Below, piece after piece: positions 38,503-46,601 of a stretch of 64,000 nucleotides of DNA. The translations under genes and the position numbers were made by a program. Position 1 is the first letter of the stretch; each line of letters opens with the position of its first letter. The stretch covers positions 62,001 through 126,000 of the forward strand of contig DYNP01000005.1 in the NCBI GenBank assembly GCA_020721005.1, given 5' to 3'. This DNA is from Thiomargarita sp. Its GTDB lineage: Bacteria; Pseudomonadota; Gammaproteobacteria; Beggiatoales; Beggiatoaceae. Below the pieces are notes generated by a model. The model was not told the origin of the DNA and searched no databases. It was given only the letters and a program-made list of their open reading frames with translations.

Positions 38503-38702
38503 CGGAGTGGAGGCTTTAGCCCATTGGAGTGGAGGCTTTAGCCGGTTGGAGTGGAGGCTTTAGCCGGTTTTGGGTCGGCTCACCGGCTAAAGCCTCTATT
38601 CCAACTCACCGGCTAAAGCCTCTATTCCCAAAAACCGGCTAAAGCCTCCACTCCAAAAAAACCGGCTAAAGCCTCCACTCCAACTTACCAGCCTCTATTC
38701 CA
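38503..38702. repeat. GGCTAAAGCC palindromic repeat array (locus 4)
   Basis: Three GGAGTGGAGGCTTTAGCC units are followed by about four units in the reverse orientation (CCGGCTAAAGCCTC). RNA from either strand would fold into a long hairpin. It lies between the convergent anti-sigma and CHAT genes and may serve as a two-way terminator. Confidence 0.85.
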
Positions 38703-38722
38703 ATTTGAGTTAATAACGTAGT

Positions 38723-41700
38723 TTATAACCAATTCCCAATCAACAAAAACGGGGACCAGAAATGGGGAGGGTAATGATAGTTTCGGATCAATTTCAGTTG
38801 GGCTTCGCGCAGGGCCTGGGCTTTAGAAAACCGAGTCGTTTTTAGCTGATGGTAAAAGTCGGTAAACACCTGTTGCATCACGTCGCTACGGGCTTGCCAG
38901 AGCGTACCAATGGCACTGTGTACTCCCGCCTTAAATGCTATTCCCGAAAAGCCTAACGCGGCTTGTTCATCTCCTTTCGCAGTTTCACAAGCGCCCAGGG
39001 CTAATAATTCAATCGGTGCCTGAGTGGCATCAATCATTTTTTGCAATTCAGTTAAATTCATCTTGGCATCATAAGTCACTAGAAAACTGTCCGCCGCCGA
39101 CCCTTTAAATTGGGCATGAGAAAATAAATGTACTATGGAATAATAACTCGTTTTTAATGTTTGTGTCATCTGAGACTGAGTAAATTTTGAACCAGTTAAT
39201 AACGCAGTACCCGCAAACTGCTTTTTAATTTCTTGCCCCATCAGGTGAGCCTGAGGTAAGGGATAAAAATGTTCGGCGGTGGTTAAACCATTAAATAATA
39301 CTTTGGCTGTGTCCCACTGCGGGGGCTGAGAAGATGGATCCGTCAAAGTTAAACTGGGCATGATGGCCAGTGCATATTGTTCAAGGAGAAAGTGTTGTCC
39401 ATCATGTAACACACTCAAGGGAATTGTGTATAACGGGCCATCTGGCACCATCACAAGGGTATTTATTTCTGGCGTTAAGAAAGTTTGCAACGGCGTGATT
39501 AACCATTGATAGAGTTGTTGGGCCAATGGTAAATAGGCCAAACTGCGAACACTGGTGGCATCTCGACGGGCTAATTGTTCACGTAGTTGCGTAACGGTGT
39601 GTTGTAATTGGGGGGCGGTGACAGCCACTTGTACTTGGCGTAAACCGGTCGGTAAACTGAGCAACAGACTAAGATGGTGGTCGAAAATGACCGGATAAAT
39701 GATGGCGGTCTGAGCATGGTTAATCTCTCGGATCGCAACGGGTGGTGGTTGACAAGGGTCTTTAAAATAGAAATAGTCCAGTGTTTCGTTAGTTTTGAGA
39801 CGGTCTAGCACGGTCAAGGCTTCTTCCAGTTGACCTTGTTGTAAAAGCAAAGTTAATAATTCTAAGCGAATTTGTTTAAAAATTTTACTCGCAGCTATCG
39901 GTTGTTGGGAACGATCAAGGGCGGGTCGAATCAGGTCTAACAGGGTAACGGCTAGACGATAAAAAATGAGTGCCGAGTCAATTTGATTTTGTTGTTGTAG
40001 GAGTCGCCCGCGTTGCCATAATAATTTAGTAAATTGAAGGGGTTGTGCAAGTAGGGACTGTGCATTTAATTGCGCCAATGCTTGATTATTTTGTTGCCAA
40101 TCGTGAGCGGAGAATGAATGATTGGCGGTGGTGGCCAGGGTTGCCAAGTCGGTCAAAAATACTTGTGATTCAGCTGGTGATAAGGAGACTAACTGTTTAC
40201 GCAAAACCACGTTTGAATTTGGTTTCGTGGTGGCAGTGGACGAACATTTTATCCAATGACTGGCATCGACAAATGGTTTCGCCAATACGGTAAAATGGTC
40301 ATTTAAAATACGGTCATTTAAGACCAATTGACCCATCAAACCTTGTTTAGAAGAGACATCAAAAATGGCGCCGTGATGCGTTTCTACCAGAGTTGGTTGT
40401 GCAGCGCTACCTAACGTGAGCTGACCGCCACGACCACCTACGGCATTGGCTAATAAATAACTGTTGTCAATTTCTAAGCGGGGGGTGTCGATATCGATAT
40501 TGCCGCCGTCATGCTCCCGTGCTTGACCTTGGGCTTGCGCCGTAATGTGACTGCCTTGAGTTACTGACAACATTTGAGTGGCTGCAATCACTATATTGCC
40601 TCCTCCAGCGTACTCGGCTTCGGCATCGATATAACTATGTTGGGTCAGCGACAGTCGATCCGTGCTGAATTTAAGGTCGCCGGCATTACCGCTGCCACCA
40701 CTGGCGCTGTTGATGAGGGCATAGTTTTGAAGTTGTAAGTCTGGCGTGGTCAAAGTAATCGTGCCACTCTTACCGCTCCCCGTGGCACTGGTGGAAATAT
40801 GACCGGCGTGATTTATTAACATTTGCTCGGTGGCTCGTATATCAATCTTTCCAGCCACTCCGACTTCAGCTACATTGGAATGAATCCCGCCGAATCCTCC
40901 CAGATCAGCGGTACTGTGTAGCTCCAGACGTTGAGCGGTAATGGAAATATCACCGGCCTGTCCTGGTTGCTGTTGCAAAATCTCCAACGGTGGGGAAACC
41001 TCTGGATAATAACTCGTGGCCGCTTGAATTAAGCCCGGACTCATGGTTAGATCACTGGCCACGTCAATTTCAATATTACCTCCTTTTCCAGTAGAAAAAT
41101 TATTAGTGGCAATTTTGCTCAATTCATCTGTGGTGGCCAACTGATTGATCAATGATAAGTTATGGGCAGTAATTTGAATCTTTCCGCCTTGACCCTTGCC
41201 ATAATTATCGGCCGTGATCACGGCACCCTCAGTTAACTGCATGTTGCCCGCCACGTTAATATCAACCCCCAACCCATCATGTTCTGTCGTATCGGCAAAC
41301 AACTCACTGTCATTTAACACCAATTCACCCGCTCGGATAAAAATTTCTCCGCCAGAGGCACCGCTGACATTTAATAAACTCCCTTTTTCAAGCTGCAATT
41401 TACCGTTAATGATCAATCTAAATTGACCTTGGGGGAAAACTAATTGTTGATTACTAATGGTCAAATCATTGCCATGCACCTCAATCAGAATAGGGGAAGA
41501 CGTGTCTAAAAAACCAAATGCTTTAGGGGGTGCCGCGTCCAGAATTTCGTTGGCGACCGGGGTGGCGGCAAAAGTCTTGCCTTCAGTGCCCAAATAAATC
41601 TCGGGGGCGGTGCTGATATAAGAGACACCGGACCCTGACATATCCAATTGTGCATCTTGCCCAATGACCACTCCATTCGGGTTGAAGAAGTAAAAATTAG

Positions 41701-42022
41701 CATTGGGAATAGCTACCCGTAACATACCGTCAATGCCAGAAGGTAAGCCACCCGTGACTCGTGTGAGAATATTACTGACAGTGGAAGGACCCGTAAAAGT
41801 AGCCGTTTCGTGAATTTGAAGAGTAAAAGCAGCAAAACTGTGAAACAAATTGCCACCTGCTTGCCGACCCAGGGTAGCATCAATAGTAAAATTAGGACCC
41901 AATAAAGTTTCGGCAGGTCCCAAAGTGCCATCAGTGTTAATTTCAGCTTGGAGTGAGGTTGTGGACAAATACAAAACAAACTGCCAAGACCAAAGAGAGC
42001 GGCGGGAAAATTTGATTTTCAT
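38723..42022 (-). CDS. secreted haemagglutinin-type beta-helix protein with CHAT protease domain
   Basis: The protein has 1099 residues. A signal peptide (about 1-26) precedes a two-partner-secretion domain (about 27-270, with the hallmark NPNGVVIG and IPNANFYFFNP). A beta-helix with many GNIDID and GDISITA-like rungs runs to about 560, and a helical TPR-like part covers about 640-760. The CHAT domain (about 790-1099) has its catalytic pair at His969 (IVHLFSHAQF) and Cys1012 (LLALGACETAKG). CHAT is a caspase-clan protease. Such fusions are known in cyanobacteria and Thiotrichales, but their function is not. No TpsB outer-membrane transporter gene is in the window. It faces the caspase/sigma operon tail to tail. 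Confidence 0.88.
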   Translation of the reverse strand: MKIKFSRRSLWSWQFVLYLSTTSLQAEINTDGTLGPAETLLGPNFTIDATLGRQAGGNLFHSFAAFTLQIHETATFTGPSTVSNILTRVTGGLPSGIDGMLRVAIPNANFYFFNPNGVVIGQDAQLDMSGSGVSYISTAPEIYLGTEGKTFAATPVANEILDAAPPKAFGFLDTSSPILIEVHGNDLTISNQQLVFPQGQFRLIINGKLQLEKGSLLNVSGASGGEIFIRAGELVLNDSELFADTTEHDGLGVDINVAGNMQLTEGAVITADNYGKGQGGKIQITAHNLSLINQLATTDELSKIATNNFSTGKGGNIEIDVASDLTMSPGLIQAATSYYPEVSPPLEILQQQPGQAGDISITAQRLELHSTADLGGFGGIHSNVAEVGVAGKIDIRATEQMLINHAGHISTSATGSGKSGTITLTTPDLQLQNYALINSASGGSGNAGDLKFSTDRLSLTQHSYIDAEAEYAGGGNIVIAATQMLSVTQGSHITAQAQGQAREHDGGNIDIDTPRLEIDNSYLLANAVGGRGGQLTLGSAAQPTLVETHHGAIFDVSSKQGLMGQLVLNDRILNDHFTVLAKPFVDASHWIKCSSTATTKPNSNVVLRKQLVSLSPAESQVFLTDLATLATTANHSFSAHDWQQNNQALAQLNAQSLLAQPLQFTKLLWQRGRLLQQQNQIDSALIFYRLAVTLLDLIRPALDRSQQPIAASKIFKQIRLELLTLLLQQGQLEEALTVLDRLKTNETLDYFYFKDPCQPPPVAIREINHAQTAIIYPVIFDHHLSLLLSLPTGLRQVQVAVTAPQLQHTVTQLREQLARRDATSVRSLAYLPLAQQLYQWLITPLQTFLTPEINTLVMVPDGPLYTIPLSVLHDGQHFLLEQYALAIMPSLTLTDPSSQPPQWDTAKVLFNGLTTAEHFYPLPQAHLMGQEIKKQFAGTALLTGSKFTQSQMTQTLKTSYYSIVHLFSHAQFKGSAADSFLVTYDAKMNLTELQKMIDATQAPIELLALGACETAKGDEQAALGFSGIAFKAGVHSAIGTLWQARSDVMQQVFTDFYHQLKTTRFSKAQALREAQLKLIRNYHYPPHFWSPFLLIGNWL

Positions 42023-42044
42023 AATTGACCTATTTTGTTAGTAC

Positions 42045-42236
42045 CGGAGTAGAGGCTTTAGCCGGTCCCTTTCTCCGGAGTGGAGGCTTTAGCCGGTGGT
42101 TTTAAAGATCGGAAAGTACCGGCTAAAGCCTCTATTCCAGGACTGGCTAAAGCCTCCATTCCAGGACCGGCTAAAGCCTCTATTCCAGGACCGGCTAAAG
42201 CCTCTATTCCAGGACCGGCTAAAGCCTCTATTCCAA
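42045..42236. repeat. GGCTAAAGCC palindromic repeat array (locus 5)
   Basis: Two forward units are followed by a spacer (TTTTAAAGATCGG, as in locus 3) and then six reverse units of about 23 bp (GGACCGGCTAAAGCCTCTA type). The array lies 22 bases upstream of the CHAT gene start, inside its probable leader. An open frame through it encodes only AKASIP-type repeats and is not a gene. Confidence 0.85.
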
Positions 42237-42393
42237 TTTATCACATCATTTACTTTTTTAAAAGGAAAAGAGAATATGTGGGATGGGCCTCCTATCCTCA
42301 GCCCATCCTACTTTAACTTCAAGGAAGGAATAAAACCAATTGAGTAGAACAAACCAACTATTTTACCCCCCCTTTCAAACAATTTGGCTAACA

Positions 42394-44277
42394 TTACAAA
42401 GCGGCCAAATTTCCTTTACTTTCCAACCAATTGCGTCGATCATTGGCACGTTTCTTAGCCAATAACATATCCATAACCTGCTCAGTCTGTTCAGCATCGG
42501 CTAAAGTCAACTGTACCAAACGTCGAGATTCCGGAGCCATAGTCGTCTCCCGCAACTGCAAAGGATTCATCTCTCCGAGTCCCTTAAAACGCTGAATAAT
42601 CAACTTACCGCGCTTCTTCTCCGCTTGAATCCGATCCAAAATGCCTTGTTTTTCCTCATCATTCAGAGCATAATAAACATTATCTCCAATATCAATTCTA
42701 TACAAAGGCGGGGTGGCCAAATAAAAGTGGCCAGTTTCCACAATTTTACGAAAATGCTTCACAAATAAAGCACATAACAAAGTTGCAATATGAGCCCCAT
42801 CAGAATCTGCATCGGCGAGAATGCAAATTTTTCCATAACGCAATCCACTGAGTTCCTCGGTATTGGGATCGATACCAATAGCCACCGCAATATCATGAAC
42901 CTCTTGAGAAGCCAACACCTCACTGGAATCCACTTCCCAAGTATTGAGAATCTTGCCACGCAATGGCATCACTGCCTGAAAAGTGCGGTCTCGAGCTTGT
43001 TTACAAGAACCTCCTGCAGAATCACCTTCGACCAAAAACAATTCAGTTTGCTGAACATCTTGTAAGGTGCAATCCGCCAATTTTCCTGGCAGAGCAGGTC
43101 CATTGGTGGCTTTTTTGCGCACCACTTTCTTATCAGCCCGCAAACGTTTTTGAGCATGTTCAATGGCAAGTTCAGCAATTTTCTCTCCCAATTCAATATG
43201 TTGATTAAGCCAGAGACTGAAAGTATCTCGCACCACGCCGGCTACAAAAGTAGCACAGCTGCGAGAAGTCAAACGTTCCTTAGTTTGCCCGGAAAATTGA
43301 GGATCCTGCAACTTTACCGACAAAATATAGGCACAACGATCCCAAACATCTTCTGGCGCCAGTTTCACTCCCCGCGGCAACAAATTACGATAATCACAAA
43401 ATTCCCGAAGTGCTTCCAACAATCCTGTGCGTAAACCATTGACATGCGTTCCCCCTTGAATAGTGGGAATGAGATTGACATAACTCTCAGTCAACAATTC
43501 TCCCTCAGTTATCCAAACCACCGCCCAATCCACTGCCTCTGCATTGCCAGCAAACTGGCCAGTGAAGGGAGTGTCGGGCAATAATTCACAATTCTCCAAA
43601 CTGCCAATCAAGTAACTGGTCAATCCCTCTTGATAATGCCATTCCTGTTTTTCCCCAGTATTCTCATCCTGAAAACTAAGAGTGAGACCGGCACACAATA
43701 CCGCCTTAGCCCGCAGCAAATGAATGAGTTTAGGCACAGCAAATCGTGGAGAATCAAAATAACGAGGATCTGGCCAAAAGCGCAACAAAGTGCCAGTCTC
43801 ATTCTTCTTAACATTACCAATTTCAGTCAATTCTGTGATCTTATCACCATTGGCAAAGCGCATCTGATAACGTTTCCCATTGCGTTTCACAATCACTTCC
43901 AAACGGTTAGAAAGAGCATTAACTACCGATATGCCAACCCCATGTAATCCTCCAGAAAATTGATAAGTTTTATTAGAAAACTTTCCCCCGGCATGAAGGC
44001 GAGTTAAAATCAACTCCACACCACTAATGCCTTCTTCAGGATGAGTATCTACGGGCATACCGCGCCCATCATCCTCCACACTCAATGAGTTATCAGCATA
44101 GAGGATAATCTTAATATGTCGAGCATAACCTGCCAAAGCCTCATCTACGCTATTGTCAACCACTTCTTGCGCAAGATGATTGGGTCGACTGATGTCAGTG
44201 TACATGCCCGGGCGTTTGCGAACCGGCTCGAGACCGGTTAAAACTTCAATATCAGCAGCGTCGTAACGTTTATTCAT
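42394..44277 (-). CDS. parE: DNA topoisomerase IV subunit B
   Basis: The protein has 627 residues, shorter than GyrB and typical for ParE. The GHKL ATPase domain shows EVVDNSVDEALAG, VEDDGRGMPV and GGLHGVGISVVNALS. The TOPRIM region has LVEGDSAGGS (about 415) and LADADSDGAHI (about 490). It ends in MDMLLAKKRANDRRNWLESKG. With ParC it separates daughter chromosomes and relaxes supercoils. parC is not in the window. The gene is preceded by repeat element B on its upstream side. Confidence 0.95.
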   Translation of the reverse strand: MNKRYDAADIEVLTGLEPVRKRPGMYTDISRPNHLAQEVVDNSVDEALAGYARHIKIILYADNSLSVEDDGRGMPVDTHPEEGISGVELILTRLHAGGKFSNKTYQFSGGLHGVGISVVNALSNRLEVIVKRNGKRYQMRFANGDKITELTEIGNVKKNETGTLLRFWPDPRYFDSPRFAVPKLIHLLRAKAVLCAGLTLSFQDENTGEKQEWHYQEGLTSYLIGSLENCELLPDTPFTGQFAGNAEAVDWAVVWITEGELLTESYVNLIPTIQGGTHVNGLRTGLLEALREFCDYRNLLPRGVKLAPEDVWDRCAYILSVKLQDPQFSGQTKERLTSRSCATFVAGVVRDTFSLWLNQHIELGEKIAELAIEHAQKRLRADKKVVRKKATNGPALPGKLADCTLQDVQQTELFLVEGDSAGGSCKQARDRTFQAVMPLRGKILNTWEVDSSEVLASQEVHDIAVAIGIDPNTEELSGLRYGKICILADADSDGAHIATLLCALFVKHFRKIVETGHFYLATPPLYRIDIGDNVYYALNDEEKQGILDRIQAEKKRGKLIIQRFKGLGEMNPLQLRETTMAPESRRLVQLTLADAEQTEQVMDMLLAKKRANDRRNWLESKGNLAAL

Positions 44278-44322
44278 GATGGTAATTTCAGGTTGGATAA
44301 GTCAATGAAATAGCAAATATAT

Positions 44323-44943
44323 TAGACCTCTTGCAAAAGTAAATGATACGATAAAGATGAGACACGAAAAAATAAAAATGAAATCCCTATTGAAGTAGAC
44401 TTGGAGTGGAGGCTTTAGCCGGTAGATTGGAGTGGAGGCTTTAGCCAGTAGATTGGAATGGAGGCTTTAGCCGGTAGACTGGAATGGAGGCTTTAGCCGG
44501 TAAACTGGAGTGGAGGCTTTAGCCGGTAAACTGGAGTGGAGGCTTTAGCCGGTAGACTGGAATGGAGGCTTTAGCCGGTAAACTGGAGTGGAGGCTTTAG
44601 CCGGTAAACTGGAATGGAGGCTTTAGCCGGTAGCTGTAGGCCCTTGCAATTTGTATATGAGTGGTGCCTACGGCTGACCGGCTAAAGCCTCCACTCCAAA
44701 GCCTCCACTCCAAAGCCTCCACTCCAAAGCCTCTACTCCAAAACCTCTACTCCAAAGCCTCCACTCCAAAGCCTCCACTCCAAAGCCTCCACTCCAAAGC
44801 CTCCACTTTAAAACCTCCACTCTAAAACCTCCATTCCAAAGCCTCTACTCCAAAACTTCCACTCTAAAACCTCCACTTCAACGTATCTTAACTGAGGAGC
44901 AATTCTCATTTTTTCATGATCGCATACTTTTGCAAGAGGTCTA
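44323..44943. mobile_element. MITE-like palindromic element B with 19-bp terminal inverted repeats
   Basis: TAGACCTCTTGCAAAAGTA (44323-44341) is the exact reverse complement of 44925-44943. Inside, nine tandem copies of a 26-bp unit (GGAGTGGAGGCTTTAGCCGG plus six bases) are followed by the GCAATTTGTATATGAG core (about 44635-44680), then about a dozen copies of a 14-bp unit (AAAGCCTCCACTCC) in the other orientation. Subterminal sequences match element A on both sides. The length is 621 bp against 344 bp for A, with the difference in repeat copy number. No protein is encoded. Confidence 0.8.
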
Positions 44944-45089
44944 TTTAAGGATTACAATTACTGTATAATAGCGCGTTTTGTCAATTCTATCTGTCTATTC
45001 TAATGACCTGAAGTAGAATTTGCACAAAATTTGAAAATTGCCCGACCAAATAGAAGTCCTGATTGGCCAAAAAACCGGAGGAAAACCAG
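44944..45089 (+). promoter_or_regulatory. hisD leader and possible promoter
   Basis: TATAAT at 44964-44969 is a perfect -10 hexamer. The place for a -35 box falls at or just beside the right end of element B (44943), and no good -35 is present. GGAGGA at 45077-45082 is the ribosome binding site of hisD. Confidence 0.4.
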
Positions 45090-46409
45090 ATGACTATACA
45101 ATTAAGACGTATGAATATAAATGAGAGATCGTTTTGGACCGATTTGAATCAATTGGTGGATTGGCAAACGGAATTGGATGGGGAAATTGTGCACACCGTG
45201 CAAGAAATTTTGCGTGCGGTACGTTCTCGAGGAAATGCCGCCTTGCTGGATTACACCTCCCAATTTGATCGTCGCACTCTGCAACAATTTCAAGACTTGA
45301 ACGTTCCCGAAGAACGTTTGCATCAAGCCTTAAACAGTATAGACAAGGCTCAACGTAAGGCTTTAGAACAAGCAGCTGAGCGCATTCAAAATTATCATCA
45401 ACGGCAATTGCAGGAAAGTTGGCAATATACAGAAGCGGATGGTACTATATTGGGTCAGAAAATTACACCATTAGACAAAGTGGGACTCTATGTACCCGGC
45501 GGCAAAGCCACTTATTTTTCCTCCGTGCTCATGAATGCCCTACCTGCCAAAGTAGCTGGAGTTCCAGAAATCATCATGGTCGTGCCCGCTCCAGACAACG
45601 TTCTCAATGACCTGGTATTGGCAGCTGCAGCCCTGGCCGGCGTGCATCAAGTATTTACTGTTGGCGGAGCTCAAGCCATTGCTGCCTTGGCTTATGGCAC
45701 CACCTCTATTCCCAAAGTGGATAAAATTGTGGGACCGGGCAATATTTATGTAGCCACGGCCAAACAACTGGTATTTGGGAATGTAGGTATCGATATGATC
45801 GCCGGTCCCTCGGAAATCCTGATTGTTTGCGATGGAAAAACTGATCCCGACTGGATCGCCATGGATCTATTCTCCCAAGCGGAACACGATGAACAAGCCC
45901 GATCGATTTTGATCAGTCCCGACCTTGATTTCTTAAACACTGTAGAAAACTCCATTCACCAACTGTTGGACAAAATGCCCCGCGCCCCCATTATCGCCGC
46001 TGCCTTGTCTCGAAACGGCGCTCTTATCCATGTCAACGATCTCAAACAAGCCTTGGAAGTCGTGAACTTCATAGCTCCAGAACACCTGGAACTGTCCATA
46101 GAAGACCCCTTACAATGGTTGCCCCAAGTTCGTCATGCAGGCGCCATCTTTTTGGGACGTTACACCGCAGAAGCTGTGGGAGACTATTGTGCCGGTCCCA
46201 ACCATGTATTGCCCACCGCTCGCACTGCCCGCTTTTCATCTCCCTTGGGAGTTTACGACTTCCAAAAACGCTCCTCTCTCATCATGTGCACCCCCCAAAG
46301 CGCAAATACCCTGGGCAAAATTGCAGCCACTTTGGCACACGGTGAAGGCTTAACAGCCCATGCTCGTTCCGCTGAATACCGTGTCCTCCAAAACTTGCTA
46401 GAAAATTAA
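45090..46409 (+). CDS. hisD: histidinol dehydrogenase
   Basis: The protein has 439 residues. HisD oxidises L-histidinol to histidine in two NAD-dependent, zinc-requiring steps. Motifs are [65 protein letters not shown] and [13 protein letters not shown], with EHLEL and [10 protein letters not shown] later. The frame reaches 45063, but the ATG at 45090 has a strong GGAGGA site. The other his genes are not next to it; it stands alone downstream of repeat element B. Confidence 0.96.
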   Translation: MTIQLRRMNINERSFWTDLNQLVDWQTELDGEIVHTVQEILRAVRSRGNAALLDYTSQFDRRTLQQFQDLNVPEERLHQALNSIDKAQRKALEQAAERIQNYHQRQLQESWQYTEADGTILGQKITPLDKVGLYVPGGKATYFSSVLMNALPAKVAGVPEIIMVVPAPDNVLNDLVLAAAALAGVHQVFTVGGAQAIAALAYGTTSIPKVDKIVGPGNIYVATAKQLVFGNVGIDMIAGPSEILIVCDGKTDPDWIAMDLFSQAEHDEQARSILISPDLDFLNTVENSIHQLLDKMPRAPIIAAALSRNGALIHVNDLKQALEVVNFIAPEHLELSIEDPLQWLPQVRHAGAIFLGRYTAEAVGDYCAGPNHVLPTARTARFSSPLGVYDFQKRSSLIMCTPQSANTLGKIAATLAHGEGLTAHARSAEYRVLQNLLEN

Positions 46410-46509
46410 CAGTGCACCTATAGCACGTACCATATACCATTCTCCATACAATAATTGTCTCTACACTGCGTAACATCAGTTACCAACACATTTCCACTTC
46501 ATTAAATCT

Positions 46510-46539
46510 GGTATTGGAAAATAGCCATTTTCCAATGCC
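46510..46539. terminator. hairpin between hisD and glycosyltransferase
   Basis: GGTATTGGAAAAT (46510-46522) pairs with ATTTTCCAATGCC (46527-46539) over a four-base loop, with one G-T pair. It lies between convergent genes and probably stops transcription in both directions, though the T-run is weak. Confidence 0.6.
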
Positions 46540-46601
46540 ATGAAATTTTACCCAATATTGATGGATTTCCCGTGAGTCAGCCCAGTCTACATATACTGAT
46601 C

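Noticed and set aside
42080-42316. Open frame encoding AKASIP-type repeats
   Set aside because: It is a translation of the GGCTAAAGCC array at locus 5; no ribosome site or independent protein character.
44400-44900. Regular short repeats suggesting a CRISPR array
   Set aside because: Units are contiguous with no unique spacers, and the two halves are inverted relative to each other; no cas genes are near.
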